This document shows positions 57,269 to 64,000 of a stretch of 64,000 nucleotides of DNA, in pieces; position 1 is the first letter of the stretch; each line of letters begins with the position of its first letter. The notes below the pieces were generated by a model that saw nothing but the letters and a program-made list of their open reading frames with translations, made no database searches and was not told the origin of the DNA. The DNA comes from JARBAK01 sp034472185 (GTDB lineage: Bacteria > Pseudomonadota > Alphaproteobacteria > Rickettsiales > Midichloriaceae). Location: assembly GCA_034472185.1 (NCBI GenBank), contig JARBAK010000001.1, positions 124,001 to 188,000 on the forward strand, given 5' to 3'. A program made the translations under genes and the position numbers.

Positions 57269-59197
57269 ATGGATAACGCAAAAGAGAATGCTCTGCAGGC
57301 ACTAGTAAGTAAGGGAAAGGCCAGTGGCTCTGTAACATATAAAGAATTGAACGCGGTTCTCGGAACTGCCGACATAAAAAAGATTGAAGCAACCGTCTCT
57401 CTCTTAGATGAGATGGGCGTAGTTATAGATAATGAGGATGGAATTATAGATGGAGCAAAGGGTGAAACGAATCAAGAAGAAATAAAAGCCACTGACGATG
57501 GAGAGGTAGAAGAAAGCTCTCTGATAGTGGAGTCTAAAAATGGAGATCCCGTTCGCATGTATTTGAGCGAAATGGGGCACCGCATATTATTAACTCGGGA
57601 AGGCGAAGTAGAAGTCGCAAAAAGGATAGAGGAAGAACGTACAAAGAAGATGCGCCTTCTTTGTAAGGTACCATTGATGCTAAAGATTATCAGCTCCGCG
57701 TATGACGGGTTCTTAGACTCTACTTTAAAATTACGAGATATAGTGGACGTAGATGCAATGTATTCAAAGGTATTCAGTAAGGATACTTTTAATGATTCTG
57801 TATCAACACAAAAATGCGACATCAACCACGATAGCGAAAATGTTTCCGAAAATTGCTCTAGTCCCTTTCCCGATGATGAAGAAAGTTCTAGACATGACGA
57901 TTTTGAAGAAAATGCAGAAGAAAATGCTTCAATTCTAAATATGGAATCAGCTTTATATCCACGAATAATGAAAACATTCGAAGTTGCTCACTCCATCGCT
58001 TCAAAGATTATAGAAATGCAGAAACAGCAACTCGCCATTTCTCTAGAAAGAAATAAGAGGCAGAAAGCACCTACTATAAAGGAAGTAAAGATGTACTCCT
58101 CTCTTATCGACCAACTTTACGACCTAATTGAACAGATACGATTCAGTGAACCCAAGCTCGATGAAATTCTAACACAGCTTTATACTCTCAATAAGAATAT
58201 TGTCGCCGCTGAAAGTGAACTATTTAAGTTCGCGGAAAAATGTGGAATAAAACGCACAAAATTTGTATTATTATACGATAATAAGGGCTCAGATCTTATC
58301 TGGTTAGACAAGGTAAAAGAATCTATCAAAGACTTTTCGCAGGAAGCACATGATAAGCTGGAAGAAATAGGAAAAGATTTAGTATCTTATGCTCTGGAGG
58401 CAGGACTCGATACAGGAACTTTCAAGGTCTTAATCTCTGATATACAGCGCACAGAACGAGAGATTAACCATGCAAAAAAAGAAATGATCGAAGCCAACCT
58501 GAGATTGGTTATATCAATAGCTAAGAAGTATATAAATAGAGGTTTACATTTCCTAGATTTGATACAAGAGGGAAATATAGGATTAATGAAAGCTGTAGAC
58601 AAATTTGAATATAAACTAGGATACAAATTTTCTACATATGCAACATGGTGGATAAGACAGGCAATAACACGTGCTATAGCTGATCAAGCACGCACAATCC
58701 GAATCCCTGTTCATATGATAGAAACTATCAATAAGGTGCTTCGCGCTTCTAAGCAAATAGTGCATGAAATAGGCAGAGACCCAACACCTGAAGAGATAGC
58801 TAAAAAACTTGGACTACATGTTGACAAAATAAAAAAGGTTCTAAAAATCGCTAAAGAGCCTATGAGCCTGGAAAGTCCAGTGGGTGGCGATGATTCAAGT
58901 GTCCTTGCTGATTTCATCGAAGATAAAAGTGCGTTACAACCAATTGATGCTGCAATTAGAGCAAGCCTGCGAGAAAATACTACGCAAGCCCTCTCTTCTT
59001 TAACGCCACGTGAAGAGCGTGTACTACGAATGAGATTCGGCATAAGCATGGCTAATAACCACACCTTAGAAGAAGTTGGTGCTCAATTTAACGTAACTCG
59101 CGAAAGAATAAGACAGATAGAAGCGAAGGCGTTACGGAAATTGCGCAGACCACATCGTGCTCTAAAGCTAAAAGCATTCGCTCAAAGCGATATATAA
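57269..59197 (+). CDS. rpoD: RNA polymerase sigma factor RpoD (sigma-70)
   Basis: This is the primary sigma factor, 642 residues. Region 1.1 is followed by region 1.2 (DPVRMYLSEMGHRILLTREGEVEVAKRIE), a variable non-conserved acidic insert, then region 2 (NLRLVISIAKKY, FLDLIQEGNIGLMKAVDKFEY, KFSTYATWWIRQAITRAIADQ), region 3 and region 4 (TPREERVLRMRFG, TLEEVGAQFNVTRERIRQIEAKALRKLR). dnaG is not upstream, unlike in the classical macromolecular-synthesis operon. Confidence 0.97.
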   Translation: MDNAKENALQALVSKGKASGSVTYKELNAVLGTADIKKIEATVSLLDEMGVVIDNEDGIIDGAKGETNQEEIKATDDGEVEESSLIVESKNGDPVRMYLSEMGHRILLTREGEVEVAKRIEEERTKKMRLLCKVPLMLKIISSAYDGFLDSTLKLRDIVDVDAMYSKVFSKDTFNDSVSTQKCDINHDSENVSENCSSPFPDDEESSRHDDFEENAEENASILNMESALYPRIMKTFEVAHSIASKIIEMQKQQLAISLERNKRQKAPTIKEVKMYSSLIDQLYDLIEQIRFSEPKLDEILTQLYTLNKNIVAAESELFKFAEKCGIKRTKFVLLYDNKGSDLIWLDKVKESIKDFSQEAHDKLEEIGKDLVSYALEAGLDTGTFKVLISDIQRTEREINHAKKEMIEANLRLVISIAKKYINRGLHFLDLIQEGNIGLMKAVDKFEYKLGYKFSTYATWWIRQAITRAIADQARTIRIPVHMIETINKVLRASKQIVHEIGRDPTPEEIAKKLGLHVDKIKKVLKIAKEPMSLESPVGGDDSSVLADFIEDKSALQPIDAAIRASLRENTTQALSSLTPREERVLRMRFGISMANNHTLEEVGAQFNVTRERIRQIEAKALRKLRRPHRALKLKAFAQSDI

Positions 59198-59212
59198 GAA
59201 GCAAGAGAATCT

Positions 59213-60859
59213 TTATCTCTTTTTGCGATATAGTCGATGTATATATTTTTCGGTCTCTATTACACACATAGGAATAAAAGCAAAAACGCATAGTATACAC
59301 CACTTTCCTAAGCTTACTGGAGCAACTTCAAGCATATCTTGTAGGCAAGGTATGTACATTGCAACGACGTGCATTGCTTGTGCCGCAAGTACACCATATA
59401 AAAGAAAGGGGTTTTTTCTGAATGAAATAGTAAAAAGAGAAGTGCTCTCCGAACGGCAATTCAACACCAGAACATTACCCAATATAACAAATTGTAATAA
59501 TACAAGATTGCGCGCAGCCTCCAATGCATACTGCGCATATTTAATCATCCAATAAAATTCACCCAAAGTAATAGCGCCTATCACGCTAATAACTACCAGA
59601 AGACGATATATCATAATCTGATCCATGATTGGCTCTTTTGGATCACGCGGAGGAATATCCAACTCATGCCCTTCAATCGGCTCTAGTGCTAGACCAATAT
59701 CCTGTACGATGCTGTTAGCAAAATTAACCCATAAAAGCTGTATAGCAGTTAACGGAGCAGGTAACCCCAACATAATTGCACCAAGGTACATCAATACCTC
59801 TGAAATACTAATCGCAATCAAAAAGAAGACTATTTTTCTTATATTAGCATAAACTGCCCTACCCTCCTCTATACCAGAAACAATAGACGTAAAATTATCA
59901 TCCGCTAATACTATAGCCGCACTCTCTCTCGCTACATCTGTACCATTTTTACCCATGGCTATTCCAACATGTGCACGTTTAAGAGCTAAGGCGTCATTAA
60001 TTCCATCTCCAGTAACAGCCACAAAATCACCATTTCTTATAAAAGAAGAGACAACATCTAGCTTCTGCTTAGGTCCCATCCTAGCATATACACTATGCTT
60101 TTTAGTGACTTCATCCAAAATGCCACTACCACATGCTGTTACCCTACATATTTCTTGACCAGTTATAACCCCCTCATCATCGGGTAATAAAAGAAGTTTC
60201 TGCGCTACTGCATAGGCTGTATTAGGATGATCTCCCGTTATTATAATAACTTTAATGCCCGCTCTTTTACACTTCTCTACAGCAGAAATAGCCTCTTCGC
60301 GTATAGGATCATGCATACCCACTATGCCAAGAAAGATTAAATTTTTTAAATCACTTCGTGTATAATTTTTCTGAGTAATAAAGCCAACGTCATCTTGCCT
60401 ATCTGAGAGATTGCGGATTACTTCCCCTGCATCATCAGGATCTAATATTCCATAAGCAAATGCTAGCACACGATAACTTCTGGCACTATAGTCGTTTTCT
60501 TGAGATAAAATAGCTCCTCTGCGCAATGAAACAAGTTCTTCTCCCTCTATCTGATATGAGCACATTTCTAGTAAAGCTTCAGCTGCACCTTTCACAAATA
60601 CGTGTACTTTGCCATTCTTTTTATGCACATAAATACCAGCAGCAAATTTACTTGCTGATTCATAGGGAATAAAATTAGCAAAAATATATTTTTCTAATAG
60701 CTCAGATCGTTTCAGACCATTTTTTTGTGCCATCTCAAGTAAGGCTACATCTACCGAATCACCATAAAATTGAAGCGCGTCATCCTTTTGTTCCCAAAAG
60801 CACTCATTAGCTAATACAGCGGCCTCTAAGAGAAGGGATAGATTGGCAAAATTAGTCAT
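59213..60859 (-). pseudogene. P-type cation ATPase, 3' half only
   Basis: The 548 codons cover the nucleotide-binding domain (YESASKFAAGIYVHKK, FVKGAAEALLEMC), the hinge IITGDHPNTAYAVA, the TGDGINDALALKRAHVGIAMG loop and transmembrane segments 5-10. Transmembrane segments 1-4, the actuator domain and the phosphorylation site DKTGT are missing. Upstream the frame stays open only to 60913 (SGEFYIYNIAY, resembling the family just after DKTGT) and then meets a TGA near the tmk terminator. A protein from this ORF could not be phosphorylated, so it is best read as a truncated pseudogene. Confidence 0.75.
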
Positions 60860-60906
60860 ATACGCGATATTATAAATATAAAACTCTCCAGAAGTTTTAA
60901 TATAGC

Positions 60907-60938
60907 AAAAAAATCAACAGCCCAGGTCATAGCTGGGC
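60907..60938 (-). terminator. Terminator of tmk
   Basis: On the minus strand GCCCAG/CTGGGC arms (60938-60933 and 60925-60920) with a 7-base loop are followed after six bases by T7. It starts 6 bp after the tmk stop. Confidence 0.55.
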
Positions 60939-60943
60939 ACGTC

Positions 60944-61567
60944 TCACATACGATTCATATTTTTATATAGCGGTAAGAACGCGCATAATATCTTTTTATG
61001 TACTACAAACTCATTTTCGTTTGCATTAATAATCACTATTCTGTTTTTGCAAAGACGTGCAATCTCCTTAAACCCCTCCTTTACACGCAAATGAAATGTA
61101 TAATCAAGCTTATCGTAATAATTATTATGTTTATGACTACCACTTATTCTAGAAAGCAATATATCAATATCAATATCAAGTAAAAAAGTAATATCAGGTA
61201 CTCTTCCCCTGGTAGACCAAGCATTAAGTTGATGAATCAACGCAATATCAACTCCCTTACCATAACCCTGATAAGCAACAGAAGAATCACTGAATCTATC
61301 ACTAATTACGTACTTTTTTTGGCTTAAATGTTTTTCTATCTCTCTAGTATGCTCTGCTCTTGCAGCACTAAACAAAAATATCTCTGTCAATGCGTCAGAT
61401 ATTCCAGCACCAGAAAGAACCATATCACGAATTTGGTTTGCTAATGGCGTACCGCCAGGCTCTTTCGAGAGAAAAACTGACTTTTTTTGCTCTAAAAACC
61501 AATTTTTCAATAAAACCGCCTGCGTGGATTTACCGCTAGCTTCACAACCTTCAAAAGTAATAAACAT
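60944..61567 (-). CDS. tmk: Thymidylate kinase
   Basis: This kinase phosphorylates dTMP to dTDP. Its P-loop is FEGCEASGKSTQ, its DR[YF] motif is SDRFSDSSVAYQG, and the lid region follows (LSRISGSHKHNNYYD). The length of 207 is normal. It is divergent from ispE. Confidence 0.95.
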   Translation of the reverse strand: MFITFEGCEASGKSTQAVLLKNWFLEQKKSVFLSKEPGGTPLANQIRDMVLSGAGISDALTEIFLFSAARAEHTREIEKHLSQKKYVISDRFSDSSVAYQGYGKGVDIALIHQLNAWSTRGRVPDITFLLDIDIDILLSRISGSHKHNNYYDKLDYTFHLRVKEGFKEIARLCKNRIVIINANENEFVVHKKILCAFLPLYKNMNRM

Positions 61568-61671
61568 CTTTCATTTGCTTTTTTCACTTGGTCTGCTTTT
61601 ATCGCACAACATGATTTATTAGTCTACTATTAGCAAATTTAAAAATCTCAAATTCAAATTTGAAATGAAGT

Positions 61672-62586
61672 ATGCAAACATACGCTCTAGCAAAAATAAA
61701 TTTATTTTTGCATATAACAGGCCGCAGAAAAGATGGGCTTCATACACTGCGCAGTCTATTCGCAAAATTATCTTTATCAGATAGAGTGCATATAAAGCCC
61801 ATTTTAAATGGGCGATATTTACCAAAATGCAAGATGCTATATAGCACTGCCATAAAAAGTAGAATCAGAGGTAAAAATATCGTTTTAAAAGCAGCTGAGG
61901 TATTACAATCATACAAAGAGCCACGTGATAATACCATCACGCATGATTACATTACTCCCCTAATATTAATACAAAAAAATATCCCTATCTCTGCAGGGCT
62001 AGGTGGAGGATCTGCAGACGCCGCCGCTGTATTATCTCTTCTTATACAACTTTGGGGCTTACATATAGACGATCAAACGCTTAATCAGATATGTTTGAAA
62101 ATTGGCTCCGATGTGCCATTTTGCCTAAAACAAGCGCATTGCTGCCTTGTGGAAGGCATCGGAGAAATACTTACCAAAGTAACACTAAATCATACGTTGT
62201 ACGTGGTAGTCGTATGTCCAGATTTCGAATTAAAAAGCATAGATGTATATAAAAAATATACCCTTATAAATAAAAATAAATTTACACAAATAAATATACC
62301 ACCTCTCAGCATTAATAATACAAGTACTTTCCTCGCACAGATTGAAAGCGATGTAATAGGAAGAAATGACTTATATGAAGCAGCAATCAGCTTAAAACCA
62401 CAAATTGCCAATATAATCCGAGAAATAAGAAATCAAAAAAATTGTATAGTATCAAAGCTCTCTGGAAGTGGCCCAGCATGCTTTGGAATTTTTGAAGATG
62501 AAGAATCCGCAGCAAAAGCACTATACGCTCTTATAAAGAGAATGCCCCCTTCTTGGATAGTACACAAGGACTCTTTATGTATCTAA
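61672..62586 (+). CDS. ispE: 4-diphosphocytidyl-2-C-methyl-D-erythritol kinase
   Basis: This GHMP-fold kinase of the MEP isoprenoid pathway starts ALAKINLFLHITGRRKDGLH, with the ATP-binding IPISAGLGGGSADAAAVL near 105-122 and SKLSGSGPACFGIF near the end. It shows that the organism makes its own isoprenoid precursors, unlike some Rickettsia that lost the pathway. Three RNA/translation genes (tRNA-Gly, tRNA-Ala, prfA) follow. Confidence 0.94.
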   Translation: MQTYALAKINLFLHITGRRKDGLHTLRSLFAKLSLSDRVHIKPILNGRYLPKCKMLYSTAIKSRIRGKNIVLKAAEVLQSYKEPRDNTITHDYITPLILIQKNIPISAGLGGGSADAAAVLSLLIQLWGLHIDDQTLNQICLKIGSDVPFCLKQAHCCLVEGIGEILTKVTLNHTLYVVVVCPDFELKSIDVYKKYTLINKNKFTQINIPPLSINNTSTFLAQIESDVIGRNDLYEAAISLKPQIANIIREIRNQKNCIVSKLSGSGPACFGIFEDEESAAKALYALIKRMPPSWIVHKDSLCI

Positions 62587-62733
62587 TTATCAAAAGAAAG
62601 GTGCCTTCACTATATTCTTTTAATACATATGCAATATTATTTATGATAAAAACTCTTATACATTTGATTGCACTTATACTGTTTTTTATTATAGTAGCCT
62701 TTGTTATCATGTATGACAGATGTTTTGGTAATC

Positions 62734-62808
62734 GCGGGTGTAGCTCAGTGGTAGAGTATAACCTTGCCAAGGTTAGGGTCGAGGGTTCGAATCCCTTCAC
62801 CCGCTCCA
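62734..62808 (+). tRNA. tRNA-Gly (anticodon GCC)
   Basis: A 75-base cloverleaf reads: acceptor GCGGGTG/CACCCGC, D-arm GCTC/GAGT, anticodon stem TAACC/GGTTA with the loop TTGCCAA, T-arm GAGGG-TTCGAAT-CCCTT, and encoded CCA. Confidence 0.95.
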
Positions 62809-62823
62809 AAATGCACATAAAAT

Positions 62824-62899
62824 GGGGGCATAGCTCAGTTGGTAGAGCATCTGCTTTGCAAGCAGAGGGTCATCGGTTCGAATCCGATTGCCTCCACCA
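62824..62899 (+). tRNA. tRNA-Ala (anticodon TGC)
   Basis: A 76-base cloverleaf reads: acceptor GGGGGCA/TGCCTCC (one G-T pair), D-arm GCTC/GAGC, anticodon stem ATCTGC-type with the loop TTGCAAG, a T-arm with TTCGAAT, and encoded CCA. It lies 15 bp after tRNA-Gly, in one transcript with it, and not in an rRNA spacer as in many bacteria. Confidence 0.94.
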
Positions 62900-62981
62900 T
62901 GCTTTCTTTTGCGTAGTTTGGGTCACCTTCCTAAAAATTTGAATATAATAAATTAAATGTATTTATATAAGCGTGTAAAAT

Positions 62982-64000
62982 GTGAAAGAAGAAAGCTTTA
63001 AAAAAATCATAGAACACTACGACTCCATAAGCGAAAGGTTGCTAAATCCTAGTTTGCTATCTCACGTGGAATTCGCGAAATTGGCCAAGGAGCAATCCGA
63101 TATGGAGTATGTGATTAATCTCATACGAAAGTATAACTCCATAAAACTTGAAGCAGCAGAGCTAGAAAAGGCAATAGGTGACGATTATTATAATAACGAT
63201 CCAGAGTTTGTAGCTTTAATGCTCCATGAAAAAGAGCTCTCAAATGAGAAAAGCATCGCTATATTAGCGAAACTTAAAATTGCACTTCTACCAAAAGATA
63301 AAGACGACGAACGCGGAGTTATACTAGAGATACGAGCGGGTACCGGAGGAGAAGAAGCGGCTTTATTTGCCGCAGAACTTTATAGAATGTATGCAAAGTA
63401 TGCTGAAAAACAGAGATGGATATTCGAAATTCTCTCTATTAGCGAAACGGGATTAGATGGTTACAAAGAGGCATCAGCTAATATACGTGGCAAAGGAGTA
63501 TATGCTCGCCTAAAATTCGAATCTGGAGTGCATAGAGTGCAAAGGATTCCAGAAACAGATGCAGGAGGACGTATCCACACTTCTGCTGCAACTGTTGCTG
63601 TGCTGCCAGAGGTAGAGGATATCGATATAGTGCTAGCAGACAAAGACCTCAAGATTGACGTATATCGCGCTAGTGGTGCAGGAGGACAGCATGTTAACAC
63701 AACTGACAGTGCAGTGCGCATAACGCACTTACCAACAGGTGTTGTGGTAACACAGCAAGATGAAAAATCTCAACACAAGAACAAAGCCAAAGCATTGAAG
63801 ATACTGCGAGCAAGAATATACGAAGCTGAACGGTATAAAAGAGAAGCTGAACGATCGGAATTACGGAAAGGACAGGTGAAAAGCGGAGACCGTTCAGAGC
63901 GTATTCGCACATATAATTATCCACAAAACAGAGTAACAGATCACAGAGTGAATATAGTGTTATATGCACTAAATGAAGTAATCGCAGAAGGGAAATTAGA
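62982..64000 (+). CDS. prfA: Peptide chain release factor 1 (3' end outside window)
   Basis: This factor releases finished proteins at UAA and UAG. It starts at GTG 62982 (the ATG two bases earlier meets a TGA at once). The conserved body is clear: IRAGTGGEEAALFAAELYRMY, the codon-recognition region ESGVHRVQRIPETDAGGRIHTS (P-x-T form usual in alphaproteobacteria) and the catalytic GGQ in ASGAGGQHVNTTDSAVR. It runs off the window after about 340 codons, near the family's usual end (~355). Confidence 0.95.
   Translation, partial: MKEESFKKIIEHYDSISERLLNPSLLSHVEFAKLAKEQSDMEYVINLIRKYNSIKLEAAELEKAIGDDYYNNDPEFVALMLHEKELSNEKSIAILAKLKIALLPKDKDDERGVILEIRAGTGGEEAALFAAELYRMYAKYAEKQRWIFEILSISETGLDGYKEASANIRGKGVYARLKFESGVHRVQRIPETDAGGRIHTSAATVAVLPEVEDIDIVLADKDLKIDVYRASGAGGQHVNTTDSAVRITHLPTGVVVTQQDEKSQHKNKAKALKILRARIYEAERYKREAERSELRKGQVKSGDRSERIRTYNYPQNRVTDHRVNIVLYALNEVIAEGKL

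Noticed and set aside
62531..62942. ORFs on both strands across the tRNA-Gly/tRNA-Ala pair
   Set aside because: They run through two complete tRNAs and have no homology; the tRNAs explain the sequence.

Overview
The window is AT-rich bacterial chromosome from an obligately host-associated alphaproteobacterium, most probably of the order Rickettsiales. The evidence is a 23S-5S rRNA unit with no 16S gene in front of it, a class I lysyl-tRNA synthetase, CarD, a DUF1013/TrcR protein, an NtrX-type regulator, an ankyrin-repeat locus, two dicarboxylate/amino-acid symporters and many housekeeping genes outside their usual clusters. Presence of a PHB synthase (phaC) and of peptidoglycan genes (ddl end, pgeF) fits a Midichloriaceae-like member better than Rickettsia, but the family cannot be fixed from sequence reading alone.

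Layout. 1-6.3 kb: end of ddl, a CTP-type polyprenol/lipid kinase, a retropepsin-RimK fusion, pnp, cpoB. 6.3-14.8 kb: an MFS symporter, the tight lysS-trmJ-rnc set, carD, dnaN, yidC and tRNA-Met. 14.8-22.3 kb: nnrD, dnaK, then a large ankyrin gene broken into five open stretches whose end overlaps xerC. 22.3-25.5 kb: 23S and 5S rRNA with a strong terminator. 25.7-29 kb: a decayed inverted copy of tRNA-Arg, trcR, a lipoprotein, the intact tRNA-Arg, a YihY protein and fabI. 29.4-31.4 kb: a second broken gene, which encodes a Ulp1/C48-like cysteine protease. 31.5-42.6 kb: a PerM-like protein, corA, an in-frame DsbA/peptide-deformylase fusion, a DUF4143 ATPase facing a tiny ORF across a nested palindrome, a symporter, lepA, phaC and pgeF. 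42.6-52 kb: pth, ntrX, dnaQ overlapping coaE by 119 bp, nth, pgpA, mlaE-mlaF, an MBL hydrolase, rnpA and yidD. 52-64 kb: tRNA-Trp, a lipoprotein, a second symporter, ppiD, an OmpH/Skp protein, rpoD, the 3' half of a P-type ATPase, tmk, ispE, tRNA-Gly, tRNA-Ala and the first part of prfA.

How the genes fit together. Most are core information-processing genes (pnp, rnc, trmJ, lysS, def, lepA, pth, prfA, dnaN, dnaQ, rpoD) and envelope genes (yidC, yidD, ppiD, ompH, cpoB, mlaEF, pgeF, ddl). Nutrient uptake is by symporters, as expected for an intracellular life. The genes that are visibly damaged are the two likely host-interaction genes (ankyrin, Ulp1-like) and a P-type ATPase; the housekeeping genes around them are open. 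In the two host-interaction loci nearly all breaks can be explained by one-base indels, several of them in homopolymer runs, so gene decay, transcriptional slippage and assembly error are competing explanations.

The most unusual intact object is the 399-codon ORF at 33690-34889: an exported DsbA-like domain (signal peptide, CPHC) runs without a stop into a complete peptide deformylase, with a possible internal ribosome-binding site and start at 34281. I saw no CRISPR array, transposase, integrase other than XerC, or phage gene.
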